NCBI GenBank assembly: GCA_963833885.1
Contig: CAWHZU010000026.1
Location: 124,001 to 188,000, forward strand
Length of the DNA stretch: 64,000 bases
Source: JASHPR01 sp963833885
Lineage (GTDB): Bacteria; Actinomycetota; Actinomycetes; Streptosporangiales; Streptosporangiaceae
Direction: 5' to 3'
Below, one piece after another: positions 46,777 to 55,987 of this stretch. Position numbers and translations under genes: made by a program. The notes under the pieces are model-generated. The model did no database searches, was not told the origin of the DNA, and saw nothing but the letters and a program-made list of their open reading frames with translations. How positions within the stretch are numbered: the first letter of the stretch is position 1; each line of letters begins with the position of its first letter.

Positions 46777-46810
46777 TCAGGGGAGCCCGTCGGTCAGGGG
46801 AGCCCGTCGG
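46777..46810. repeat. Tandem 17-base duplication at the end of the SRPBCC gene
   Basis: TCAGGGGAGCCCGTCGG occurs twice without a gap (46777-46793 and 46794-46810). The second copy holds the real stop codon of the minus-strand gene; the first repeats it outside. Confidence 0.8.
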
Positions 46811-47246
46811 CGTGGGCCTTCAGCGCGAGCAGGGTGCGTCCGCTCTCGGTCCGGAACTCGCGCACCAAGATCGGCTGCAGCAGCTTCAGTGACCAGGGGA
46901 TCCCGAGCGTCACGACCCGGCTCACGTGGGTCGACCCGGCGTTTGGCGTCAGCGTGTAGGCCAGGGTCACGTCGACAGTGCCGGAGTGCAGCCGCATAGT
47001 CATCGGCTGGTGAAAGGTGACCTTCCTCGGACGCTCGAACTCGGTGACCGTGCCGTTGCGCACGCCGAACGGGCCGGGCTCGCGGTAGGTAGTGCCCAGG
47101 GTCACCGGGTCTGCGGAGACCTCGGTGGTGCCGTGAAACGCCGACGAGGGCGGCAGCCAGCGATCCTGCCCGCGGAAGTCGATGATCAGGTCGAAGATCT
47201 TCTCTGCGCTGCACCGGATATCAGCCTCGGACGGGATGTCGATCAT
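46794..47246 (-). CDS. SRPBCC family protein (polyketide cyclase-like)
   Basis: A 150-residue START-like fold protein. The pattern ADIRCSAEKIFDLIIDFRGQDRWLPPSSAF opens the domain, and a long C-terminal helix (LLQPILVREFRTESGRTLLALKAH) closes it. Such proteins bind small hydrophobic ligands. The ligand is unknown. It is not close to the CoxG-like SRPBCC gene in sequence or location. Confidence 0.85.
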   Translation of the reverse strand: MIDIPSEADIRCSAEKIFDLIIDFRGQDRWLPPSSAFHGTTEVSADPVTLGTTYREPGPFGVRNGTVTEFERPRKVTFHQPMTMRLHSGTVDVTLAYTLTPNAGSTHVSRVVTLGIPWSLKLLQPILVREFRTESGRTLLALKAHADGLP

Positions 47247-47789
47247 CGGTCATGCCTTCCGGTTCCGCGTACCGGCCTCCCGGCCGCCTCGGCCAGGCGT
47301 GGCAATGATCTCGCGCGGGACACCTCGCGGTCGAGGGGTGCCCAGGCGCGGACGGCATGGCGGACGCTGGCGGTGGCTGCCGCCGCCCGGCTGTGCGGCG
47401 TCGGACCCCCGCCCGTTGGCGGTCGGCAGCCACCATTGCCAAGCTTGCCCGGAGGCGAAGCCCGTGTCGTCATGCCGGGGAGCGACTCTGCGTCATCCGA
47501 GCGAGGTAGTGCGAGCGCGGTACGCGGCATGGCTGGCCCCGCCAGCACGGGGGAGCTGGCGGGGCCGAAAGGGGGAAGCCATGCCCCAGCCACAGCCCGC
47601 ATCAGCCGGAATCCGGGGGCGGTCCCGGCACAATGCTCTTAGCTGGGCAATTACGCAACCATAGCGTCAGCCGGGGGCCAGTACCCACGGATCATACGGA
47701 ATGCTAACGACCCTCTGCGGGAATCGCCGCAGCTAGAAGCGGTGGATATGCCTCAGCGGCGCCACAAGCGTGCATCGGCCGGAAAAACC
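47247..47789. other. Intergenic stretch with one strong hairpin
   Basis: 543 bases with no convincing gene; the overlapping frames on both strands are Pro/Arg/Ala-rich and lack ribosome sites. The only clear structure is a perfect 12-bp stem (47535-47546 with 47555-47566) with an 8-base loop, which may be a terminator. Confidence 0.5.
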
Positions 47790-48380
47790 TCACCAGCCCT
47801 GCCGGTGGCGGCCACCTGGCTGCCGGTGATCGCTTGACGGCCGGGCGTGCCGACCGCCTCCGCCGCCCCACGGCCACCCCCAGGTGGGCGGCCACGGCCA
47901 GCGCGGGGGCCTCGGCGCCCACGTCGGCGACGGTTTCGGCGTTGGCGTCGCGGGCGGCGTGGGCGAAGGGGCGGGTGCCGGCTTGCGGGCAGCCACCGGC
48001 TTCGGCGGCCTCGCCGGAGTTGGCGCTGGCGTCGCCGCCGGGGTTGGGGTGGACGCCGGAGCGCTCGATGGGGCCTTGGGCGATGGCAGGGCCGGACTCG
48101 GGCGCGGAACTGCGACAGTTGCGGCAGATGAATCCGCAACCGAGCGCAGGACCGCACATTTGACCAGGCCGCAGTAGACCGACTGGGTGCGCGCCCGCCC
48201 GCCCGGCTGCTCCTGCAGCAGCGCCACCCCGGCGCTGCCGAGGAGTACCACGCCAGCGACCGCCCAGGTCACTGGGTGCCGTCCGTGGCTGGCCAGCCAG
48301 GAATGCCGCCGCCCGCCCGTGAATGGCGGTTCGGGCTCCGGTGGTGCTTCAGCGGAATCGCTCGATGGCCCCGTTGACAT
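47790..48380 (-). CDS. Pro-rich single-pass membrane protein
   Basis: A 196-residue protein from ATG 48380. About 35 cytoplasmic residues precede a helix (VTWAVAGVVLLGSAGVALL). A Cys pair follows in VYCGLVKCAVL, then ~100 residues of Pro/Ala/Ser repeats and a Trp/Gly-rich end. The composition suggests a protein that spans the cell wall. No family was recognised. Confidence 0.5.
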   Translation of the reverse strand: MSTGPSSDSAEAPPEPEPPFTGGRRHSWLASHGRHPVTWAVAGVVLLGSAGVALLQEQPGGRARTQSVYCGLVKCAVLRSVADSSAATVAVPRPSPALPSPKAPSSAPASTPTPAATPAPTPARPPKPVAARKPAPAPSPTPPATPTPKPSPTWAPRPPRWPWPPTWGWPWGGGGGRHARPSSDHRQPGGRHRQGW

Positions 48381-48928
48381 CTGTTGCCTCCCCAAGCACC
48401 AAAGCTACCAAATGCAACATAGCAATGGCGATCATTGGGTCGATGTCATAACACGCGAAATTCTCACAGTAAGTGTCCGGTCAGCTACGCAGGCGCCGTG
48501 GTCGCGGAGTGCCGCCAGTATCGTCCAGCATGAGAATCGCGCCCGCGCCACTGATGGCCCGCAACCCGCGTCGGCCCCCCGCTGCCACATATCGCCCACG
48601 CCAGATCAGCACGTTAATGGCCTTGCTGTCCGGATCGGCATTTTCCCATCGGCCGCCGAAATACACGAAGGCCAAATCCGGCAGCCCCGTCTGGCGCGAC
48701 GTGGATCCAGCATGAGCTAACCGGGGTCCGGTCGGCAGGCCTGCGTATGGAGGCGCCGCCCGGCCGAAATCGGGCGTCAACGATGCTGATCTCCGGGCTC
48801 CAAGCCGTCCGCGAGATCGCCGCCGGCCGCCCGAGCCCATAAGGCAACCCTTAATCCGATGTCGCCGCAGCTAGCGGTGAGGAATTAGAGTCGATGGGAC
48901 AGCAGCACCGGCCGGAAGGTACCCGCAG
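48381..48928. other. Intergenic stretch without a supported gene
   Basis: 548 bases. Short frames exist on both strands (for example minus 48481-48840), but none has a ribosome site, a recognisable domain or clear codon bias. The first ~90 bases are AT-richer and probably hold the promoter of the Pro-rich membrane protein. Confidence 0.45.
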
Positions 48929-49177
48929 ATGGATGACGCCAGGGAAGTGCTTCGCGAGGTATGGAGCGCCCAGGGACAGACCAGCGCGGATCTCGACGAG
49001 GACTGTGGCCCGACCAAGGCCTGCAAGAAGATGGCGGATGTCGGTTTTGACGGGCTGGCGGGCGAGGATGGCGACCTGCGCGCCGCGTGGCGGAACAGGC
49101 TGCAGCGTGAGGGCAAGCTGAACGAGGCGACCGGCAGCATCCGCGACCTGGTGCTCGGCTCGGCAGAAGTCCGCTGA
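48929..49177 (+). CDS. Small acidic hypothetical protein
   Basis: An 82-residue protein with GGAAGG before its ATG. It is helical and charged (MDDAREVLREVWSAQG; later LRAAWRNRLQREGKLNEATG) and holds two Cys in DEDCGPTKACKK. It ends 86 bases before the CoxD-like gene on the same strand and may belong to that operon. No family was recognised. Confidence 0.5.
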   Translation: MDDAREVLREVWSAQGQTSADLDEDCGPTKACKKMADVGFDGLAGEDGDLRAAWRNRLQREGKLNEATGSIRDLVLGSAEVR

Positions 49178-49263
49178 TTTGCCAGCGAGCCGCCCACCCC
49201 CCACTCACCGCCCCGTCCCCCTCCACTTCCACTTCTCTGGGCCGACGGTGAGGAGAGCGCCGC

Positions 49264-50131
<868 letters not shown>

Positions 50132-50139
<8 letters not shown>

Positions 50140-51283
50140 ACCCGCCACGCACGCAGCGTACCGGCCCCCGATCCTCAGCACGCTGGTCGGCTTCTCCCGC
50201 GAACTGCGCTCGGCCGGGCTCGCGATCGGGTCCGGTGACATCCTGAACTTCACCTCCGCGGCGAGCTTGCTGGATCCCTCCGACCTGGTCGACCTGTACT
50301 GGGCCGGCCGCAGCACGCTGGTGACCAGGCGGGAGAGCATCCCGGTGTACGACGAGGTGTTCCGCAGGTACTTCCTCGGCGGCGCCGACCCGGTCCGGGA
50401 GCTGCTGACCCTCAAGGCGCAGGTGACGGCCGAGGCCGCGGCCGTGCTCGAGGTCCCGGCCACGGAGCCTCCCGCGGCCGGGCACGAGGACGAGCAGGCA
50501 ACGCTCGGCCTGATGGCGTCCGACGCCGAGGCGCTCCGGCACCGGTCGTTCGCGGCCTGCACGCCCGAGGAGCTCGCCGCGGTGCGGCGGATCATGGCCA
50601 GGATCCGGCTGACGCCGCCGAAACGGCGGACCAGGCGCACCGCGAAGGCGCCGTCGGGACGCTCCCCTGACCTGCGCCGTACGGTGCGGGAGTCGCTGCG
50701 CATGCACGGCGAGCCCGCCGAGCTGTTCTGGCGGCGGCGCAGAGTCCGGCTGCGGCCGCTGATCCTGATCCTGGACGTCTCCGGCTCGATGGCCGACTAC
50801 TCGCGCAACCTGCTGCAGTTCGCCTACTCGGCGAAACGCGCGGCGTCCCGGGTCGAGGTGTTCTGCTTCGGCACCAGGCTCACCCGGGTGACCAAGGCCC
50901 TCGATCACCGGCGCCCGGACGACGCGCTCGAGCTCGCCGCGCAGACCGTGTTCGACTGGGAGGGCGGGACCAGGATCGGCGCCTCACTGGACGCGTTCGT
51001 CAGGGAATGGGGGCGGCGCGGCCTGTGCCGCGGCGGGATCGTGGTGATCTGCTCCGACGGCCTCGACCGCGGCGACCCCGAGGTCCTCGCGGGGGCCATG
51101 GAACGGCTCGCCAGGCTTAGTCACCGGGTGGTGTGGATGAACCCGCACAAAGGCGATAACCAGGACTTCCGGCCCAGCACACTGGGCATGATGGTCGCCG
51201 CGCCGCACATCGACCTGACCCTGTCCGGGCATGATCTGAGCAGCCTGGAAGAGTTCGCGACGCTGCTGCCGACACTGAGTTAG
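50132..51283 (+). CDS. coxE: VWA domain protein, CoxE-like
   Basis: A 383-residue protein from GTG 50132, overlapping the ATPase gene. The N-terminal half is helical. The C-terminal von Willebrand A domain has the metal-site motif DVSGSMADYS from residue 215, and later GGTRIGASLDAFV and ICSDGLDRGDPE. MoxR/VWA pairs act together as chaperones, here most likely for CODH cofactor insertion. Confidence 0.9.
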
Positions 51284-51294
51284 GGAGCCGCCAG

Positions 51295-51573
51295 GTGAGA
51301 TGGAGCGTTGGCATCGAGGCCGAAGGCGACCGCGTGCTGACCCGCGAGCAGGTGGTCGAGCTGGCTGACGCGGTCGCGGGCAGCGAGGGCATCGCCACCG
51401 GCATCGGGAGCAACAGGTACGGGGCCCAGCTCGTCGTAGACGCGCCAAGCCGCGCCGAGGCGATTGAGAAGGCGACGGCGGAGTTCGAGCGGGCCGCCGG
51501 CACGGCAGGCCTCCCCCCGGCCCCCGTGGTGCGGGCCGAGGCGATCAGCGAGGAAGAAGACGACCTGCGATGA
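51295..51573 (+). CDS. Small conserved-looking protein of the coxDE operon
   Basis: A 92-residue protein, 11 bases after coxE. The opening RWSVGIEAEGDRVLTREQVVEL and the alternating pattern that follows suggest a small ferredoxin-like alpha/beta fold. It overlaps the next gene by 4 bases. No family was recognised; the tight spacing implies a role with coxDE. Confidence 0.72.
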   Translation: MRWSVGIEAEGDRVLTREQVVELADAVAGSEGIATGIGSNRYGAQLVVDAPSRAEAIEKATAEFERAAGTAGLPPAPVVRAEAISEEEDDLR

Positions 51574-52004
51574 TCCGCCTCGGATCGCTGGCCGGCTACT
51601 CGTTCGAGGGACCCCGGCTGCTCGGCGGCTGGACGCCCCCGCAGGCGGCGGCGGTCTACGCGATCCTGTGCAAGCCGGAACCCGAGGCCAAGCCGGAGAA
51701 GTACGCGGTCATTTACGTCGGCCACAGCGACGACCTGTCCGCCGAGCGCTTCCCGTTCCGGCATTCCCGCGCGGCATCCTGGGTGCGCCGGGCCGGATCG
51801 AAGTGGAAGGTTTACATCTGCACCTTTGAGGTCCCCGGCGGCACCCGGCCGCACCGGGAGCAGATCGCCCGCGAGCTCACCTCGATCTACCGCCCGAGCT
51901 GCAACGACCAGCAGTACGACCCGTCCTGGAAGGACGAGTGGATCGGCGAGTACTCCGCCCCCACCACCGGACCGGTATCCCGGCGAGGCCCCGACCAGGC
52001 GTAA
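51570..52004 (+). CDS. GIY-YIG-like protein
   Basis: A 144-residue protein. AAVYAILCK and, about 12 residues on, YAVIYVGHSDDLS resemble the two strands of a GIY-YIG domain. WKVYICTFEVPGG and a late REQIARELTSIYRPSCND, with a candidate catalytic Glu, complete the pattern. It overlaps the 92-residue gene, so it is the last gene of the coxDE operon. Nuclease activity is not certain, and a nuclease in a CODH operon would be unexpected. Confidence 0.65.
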   Translation: MIRLGSLAGYSFEGPRLLGGWTPPQAAAVYAILCKPEPEAKPEKYAVIYVGHSDDLSAERFPFRHSRAASWVRRAGSKWKVYICTFEVPGGTRPHREQIARELTSIYRPSCNDQQYDPSWKDEWIGEYSAPTTGPVSRRGPDQA

Positions 52005-52108
52005 GACCGCCCGTTACGCACAGCCCCGCCCACCCTGGTGTGCGTTTGGCGGTGTGGTCGCTAGGTTACGTTGCTACGAACTGCCCGCAACGCGGAAGGG
52101 AACGGTCG

Positions 52109-52993
52109 GTGCCCGATTGGCTGCTCATCGGCGTCCAGGCGGTCGACGGTGGGCTGTTCGTGACCGCGTTCGCGGTTCTCGGAGAGATGCTGCAGCCGAA
52201 GCGGTTCGCCGGCGTCTTTGGCGCTTCCCCGGCGGTGGCGCTGGCCAATCTGCTCGTGATCGCGCTGGTTGAGGGAGATGCCGCCGCCCGGAGCTCCGCG
52301 GACGGGATGATCGTCGGCGCGGCGGCGTTCGTCGTCGCATGCCTGGCCGCGATACCGGCGGTGCGCCGCTGGGGCGCGGTCCGGGGGTCGGCCGCCCTGT
52401 GGGCTGTCTGGCTCGTGGTCGGCGCGGCGATTGCGGTTCCGGTGGTGGGCACGGCTGGTGCCGGCTGCGGGATGGGCCTGCCCTCGGGGGGCCGCGCCCG
52501 TCAGCAGAAGCCCGGAAACGGCGCTGATGACCGTGGGCGGCTGTTCGCCATTCACTTCGGGGCGCTGCGGCAGATACGCCCCCGCGCTCTCGTCCTGCGG
52601 TTCATTTTTGGTGCCAACATATCGATCGTGGCCGGGCTGGTCGCACTGGCGGCCGGAAGACGTGCCGGTGGCGTGATGCTCGGCGCGCCCGCGGTCCTGC
52701 CGGCAACGCTCACGATCATCGAGAAGCGGGAGGGCCGCGGGTCGGCGGTGACCGAGATGCAGGGTGCCGTGCCAGGAACTGTCGCCCTCGTCGGGTTCGC
52801 CGTGACCGCGGCCGCCGGCATGAAGGAGCTGCCGCTGGCCGTCTCCTTGCTGGCCGCCCTTGGGGCGTGGGTTGTCGTGGCCATCGGCGGGTACCTGGCG
52901 CAGGCAGCCCTGATGCCTACCTGGCGACGGGACGTCCGTGACCTGACCTGGGAACGCCATGACGCCGCCCAGGCCCGCCGCGGCCGGGCCTAG
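52109..52993 (+). CDS. Membrane protein with two DUF3147-like halves
   Basis: A 294-residue protein from GTG 52109 (GGAAGGG upstream). Two similar halves of four hydrophobic helices each are joined by a ~50-residue polar linker. Each half has a GVFGASPAVALAN or GVMLGAPAVLPAT stretch after its first helices, which resembles DUF3147. It is in line with the coxDE operon 104 bases downstream and convergent with the small membrane gene array. Function is unknown. Confidence 0.65.
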   Translation: MPDWLLIGVQAVDGGLFVTAFAVLGEMLQPKRFAGVFGASPAVALANLLVIALVEGDAAARSSADGMIVGAAAFVVACLAAIPAVRRWGAVRGSAALWAVWLVVGAAIAVPVVGTAGAGCGMGLPSGGRARQQKPGNGADDRGRLFAIHFGALRQIRPRALVLRFIFGANISIVAGLVALAAGRRAGGVMLGAPAVLPATLTIIEKREGRGSAVTEMQGAVPGTVALVGFAVTAAAGMKELPLAVSLLAALGAWVVVAIGGYLAQAALMPTWRRDVRDLTWERHDAAQARRGRA

Positions 52994-53045
52994 CTGCCTG
53001 CTGCGCGATCCTCTGCAAACCGGCAGTGGGGAGCGTGGGGCGTGC

Positions 53046-53408
53046 TCATCCTTGTGGTGTGAAGCCGACGGCGTCGTGCAGGCGGGAGCGGCGGGTGCCG
53101 GAGGCGGGCCGGGCGGGCTCGGGTGTGGCGGGTGGCTCGGGCCGCGGGGTCACGTCGGTCACGATCTCCTCGGCCATGCCGTACAGCAGCGGCAGCGCCC
53201 CGGCGACCACGCCGCCGGTCTCGTTGATGTGCCCCACACCGGGCCCGATGAGCTTGGCATGCCCGACGATCGTCTGCACGATCTCGGCGCACTCCTCAAG
53301 GTTGCCCGCGATGCGGGTGAGCAGCGTGCCGACCCAGTACAGGTAGACGGCCAGGCCCGCGACCAGCAGGACGATGTCAATGACGCTGAAAACGACGAGC
53401 CCGGTCAA
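53046..53408 (-). CDS. Small single-pass membrane protein 5 of cox array
   Basis: A 120-residue protein. Residues 7-28 are a helix (SVIDIVLLVAGLAVYLYWVG), followed by an amphipathic region LLTRIAGNLEECAEIVQTIV and a Pro/Arg-rich tail. It overlaps the preceding gene by 4 bases and is the last of five similar genes after the CoxG-like gene. No family was recognised. Confidence 0.75.
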   Translation of the reverse strand: MTGLVVFSVIDIVLLVAGLAVYLYWVGTLLTRIAGNLEECAEIVQTIVGHAKLIGPGVGHINETGGVVAGALPLLYGMAEEIVTDVTPRPEPPATPEPARPASGTRRSRLHDAVGFTPQG

Positions 53409-53695
53409 GACTTCACCTTCCCTAGGACGCGACCGAGGAACAGGTGGTGCTGCAGGCCTTCGGCCAGGACCAACTCGACGCCGTCGGCGACCTGCGGGAT
53501 CAGGGCGGCGTCTGCGGTGTTGGCCGCCGCCGCCTTGAGCGTGTCCCGCACCGTGACTACCCGGCGATCGATGATCTTGACGAGCACGATCAGGATCGTC
53601 AGCAGGGCAGCCACGGCGACCACTACGACCAGGCCGACGATGTTCGCGACGAGCCAGTCGGTGTGCTCGGACGAGGACATGGCCAGGGTGTGCAT
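53405..53695 (-). CDS. Small single-pass membrane protein 4 of cox array
   Basis: A 96-residue protein with one long helix (VANIVGLVVVVAVAALLTIL) and a ~55-residue cytoplasmic, helical part (RDTLKAAAANTADAALIPQV). Two bases separate it from the preceding gene. Function is unknown. Confidence 0.78.
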   Translation of the reverse strand: MHTLAMSSSEHTDWLVANIVGLVVVVAVAALLTILIVLVKIIDRRVVTVRDTLKAAAANTADAALIPQVADGVELVLAEGLQHHLFLGRVLGKVKS

Positions 53696-53697
53696 GG

Positions 53698-53940
53698 CTA
53701 ACCTCCCAGCCGGGCGCGGCCGCGCTGCAGGCCGCCGATGATGGTCACGGCGTAGTCGATGGTCGTTCGCAGCGCGCCGAGCGGCGCGGTGTTGTGCACC
53801 GCCTTCTCCAGCTCATAGTTGATCTTGGGTGCCTCGTTCCCGATCGAGCGGGCCAGCAGCAGGATCGGCACCACCAGGGCCACCACGACCAGCACGATCA
53901 CGATCCCGATGACCCAGCCCACTATCCAGCCGGTGCTCAT
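53698..53940 (-). CDS. Small single-pass membrane protein 3 of cox array
   Basis: An 80-residue protein. An N-terminal helix (WIVGWVIGIVIVLVVVALVV) is followed by SIGNEAPKINYELEKAVHNT and a short basic end. One base separates it from the preceding gene. Function is unknown. Confidence 0.78.
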   Translation of the reverse strand: MSTGWIVGWVIGIVIVLVVVALVVPILLLARSIGNEAPKINYELEKAVHNTAPLGALRTTIDYAVTIIGGLQRGRARLGG

Positions 53941-53941
53941 C

Positions 53942-54169
53942 TCAGACCCCTTCGCAGAAGTCGCGGACCGGCTTGAGGCTCGCGTTGACCGAGGTTAGCC
54001 GTTCGGGGACGGTGCTGGTCAGCTGCGCGACTGCCTGCACTCCTCCGGTCGTCGCGACCAGCGTCGCGCGAATGGCCCGCAGGTGGAAGATCACCCGCAG
54101 CAGGCCGACCGCGGTGATCGCGATGATCAGTGCGGCGACGATCAGTGTGAACCAGGCGGCAGCCGGCAT
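53942..54169 (-). CDS. Small single-pass membrane protein 2 of cox array
   Basis: A 75-residue protein from ATG 54169, placed by the hydrophobic start PAAAWFTLIVAALIIAITAV (the frame is open to 54358). The soluble part RAIRATLVATTGGVQAVAQL...VPERL resembles the same region of array protein 1. Function is unknown. Confidence 0.78.
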   Translation of the reverse strand: MPAAAWFTLIVAALIIAITAVGLLRVIFHLRAIRATLVATTGGVQAVAQLTSTVPERLTSVNASLKPVRDFCEGV

Positions 54170-54182
54170 GACCGCGTTCCTT

Positions 54183-54437
54183 TCAGCCGAGAAGCTTGGC
54201 GACGGAGCCCGCGTACCGGACCGCGCCGACGGAGACTTCGTGGACGGTGGCGTCGGTTGTGGCCAGCGCCTCGGGCACCCCGTCGAGCTCACCGACCAGG
54301 GCCACGCCGCCGGACAGGATCGCGTCGGTGGCTCCCCGGATCCGCTCGAGCGCGGCAAGCACCCGGTTGAGCAGGAAGATGACCACGGGCAAGATCACCA
54401 CCAGCAGGATGATGTTCCCGATCCACCACAAGACCAT
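54183..54437 (-). CDS. Small single-pass membrane protein 1 of cox array
   Basis: An 84-residue protein. Helix WWIGNIILLVVILPVVIFLL at the N-terminus is followed by ALERIRGATDAILSGGVALV and ELDGVPEALATTDATV. It lies 15 bases after the CoxG-like gene and opens the array. Function is unknown. Confidence 0.8.
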   Translation of the reverse strand: MVLWWIGNIILLVVILPVVIFLLNRVLAALERIRGATDAILSGGVALVGELDGVPEALATTDATVHEVSVGAVRYAGSVAKLLG

Positions 54438-54452
54438 TGCTTTTCCTCTCGG

Positions 54453-55040
54453 TCAGCTCGCGGGCTGGTACGGCATGAAGAACCTGCGGAACACCCGGGT
54501 CAGCGCCATCATCGCGGCGCGCAGGCCGAGCGTGAGGCCACCGGCTGGCGTGACGGCCGCGGCGGCGATCTCTTCCGGCGACTCGCCCCGTTCCAGGCGC
54601 TCGATCCGGTCTTGCATGTTCGCGGAGAAATCACGCATGAGCACAGCCGTGACATCGGAGATCATGCCCCGGCCGTACTGCGCGGCCGCGCCGGAAAGCT
54701 GCAGGTCCTGGGCGACGCCGACCTTGGTGCCGCGGCCGGCCTGGGTCAGCGTCGCGGTGATGACCATGCTGGCCTGGCCGCGGCCCTTCTCCTCGGCGCC
54801 GGACGCGTGCACGACCACGCGCTTGCCCGCCTCGTCGCGTTCGGTGATCTCGGCGGTGCCACCGAACTGCAGCCGGACCGGGCCCATCCGGACGGCCACC
54901 CGGCCCTTGTACTTGTCATCGCCGAGGTCCTCGGTCAGCTCGGCGCCCGGCAGGCAGGCTGCGACCTGGGGGATGTTGTCGAAGAAGTGCCATACCTTCT
55001 CGACCGGCTCGGTGACCTCGAACTCGTTCCTGATCAGCAT
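54453..55040 (-). CDS. coxG: SRPBCC protein, CoxG-like
   Basis: A 195-residue protein. The SRPBCC/CoxG domain opens with NEFEVTEPVEKVWHFFDNIP and QVAACLPGAELTE. It ends near residue 145, followed by a helical, partly hydrophobic tail (LGLRAAMMALTRVFRRFFMP). Recent work on mycobacterial CODH indicates that CoxG binds menaquinone and links the soluble enzyme to the respiratory chain. The tail could touch the membrane. It overlaps the upstream XdhC gene by 7 bases. Confidence 0.9.
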   Translation of the reverse strand: MLIRNEFEVTEPVEKVWHFFDNIPQVAACLPGAELTEDLGDDKYKGRVAVRMGPVRLQFGGTAEITERDEAGKRVVVHASGAEEKGRGQASMVITATLTQAGRGTKVGVAQDLQLSGAAAQYGRGMISDVTAVLMRDFSANMQDRIERLERGESPEEIAAAAVTPAGGLTLGLRAAMMALTRVFRRFFMPYQPAS

Positions 55041-55987
55041 CGGGTTTCTCTCTTCAGGTGGGCGGCGGGATCGTTCTCGAACGCCCGCCGGCAGCCGGCC
55101 GAGCAGAAGTAATAGGTGATGCCGTCATGCTGCAGCGGCCGGCCGGACGCGTCCGCCGTCACGGTCATCCCGCAGACCGGGTCGACGGCGTCCGCGGCGG
55201 GCTTGGCGGCCTGGGCCGCCTGCCGTGGCAGCGCGCCGGACGCGCGGAGCTGGACCAGCTCGGCGAGGATCGCGACCGCGATCTCCTCATGCGTGGTCCG
55301 GCCCAGGTCCACGGCCGGCACGCGGATCTTGTCCAGCCGGTCCTTGGGTACGCCGCGCTCGGCCAGGTAACCGAGCAGCGCGACCCCGCGGCGCTGCGAG
55401 CCGACCAGGCCCAGGTAGGCGGGCCGGGCAGCAACCGCCTGCTCCACGGCCTCTTCGTCGTAGTGCCCCTGGGTGGCCACCACGACCATCGAGCGTTCGT
55501 CGGCGTCGGCCGAGGTGAAGTCGGGACCATCGATGAGCACGGCGCGCCAGCCGAGGGCGCGCGCGAGGTCGGCGAGCGTGTGCGCCATCGGCGAGCGGCC
55601 GACGACCACGAGGTGCGGCGCGGGCAGCACCGGCTCGATGTAGACCTCGAGCGCGCCTTCGCTCTGGCAGGCGATCGGCACCACGGTCATGCCGTCTGGT
55701 ATGGCCGCGCCGAATTGTTCCGGGGTACCGAGCAGCAGCAGGCGGGCCTTGCCGTCCGCTATCACCCGCTGCGCCTCGCGGATCACCACCGGCTCCGCGC
55801 AAGCCCCGCCGATCCATCCGTGCAGTTCGCCGGCCTCGGTGATGACCGCGCGGGAGCCCTGCTGGCCGGATGAGGGGCCCTGGCGCCAGACCACGGTCGC
55901 GAGCGCAAACGCCTCACCGCGCTTGCTCAGCTCCCCGGCCTGCGCCAGGACACCCCATCCTTCCATCTGCCCCCCCGGGTTAGTCAT
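55034..55987 (-). CDS. XdhC/CoxF-type maturation factor fused to a YHS domain
   Basis: A 317-residue protein from ATG 55987, overlapping the coxL stop by 8 bases. The XdhC/CoxI N-domain holds GIGGACAEPVVIREAQR-like sequence (read GWIGGACAEPVV) near residue 57. The Rossmann-like C-domain has HLVVVGRSPMAHTLADLARA and AYLGLVGSQRRG. The last ~50 residues are a YHS domain: DPVCGMTV, then YYFCSAGCRRAFENDP. XdhC proteins bind Mo cofactor before insertion; YHS domains are found in copper and other metal handling proteins. Delivery of both Mo cofactor and copper is an inference. Confidence 0.88.
   Translation of the reverse strand: MTNPGGQMEGWGVLAQAGELSKRGEAFALATVVWRQGPSSGQQGSRAVITEAGELHGWIGGACAEPVVIREAQRVIADGKARLLLLGTPEQFGAAIPDGMTVVPIACQSEGALEVYIEPVLPAPHLVVVGRSPMAHTLADLARALGWRAVLIDGPDFTSADADERSMVVVATQGHYDEEAVEQAVAARPAYLGLVGSQRRGVALLGYLAERGVPKDRLDKIRVPAVDLGRTTHEEIAVAILAELVQLRASGALPRQAAQAAKPAADAVDPVCGMTVTADASGRPLQHDGITYYFCSAGCRRAFENDPAAHLKRETRC

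Noticed and set aside
48481..48840. Minus-strand 119-codon frame
   Set aside because: No ribosome site, no domain, and competing frames of similar quality on the other strand; left as non-coding.
53046..54437. Five small genes as fragments of one broken membrane protein
   Set aside because: Each has its own start, its own membrane helix at the N-terminus and a tight operon junction, which a decayed gene would not show.
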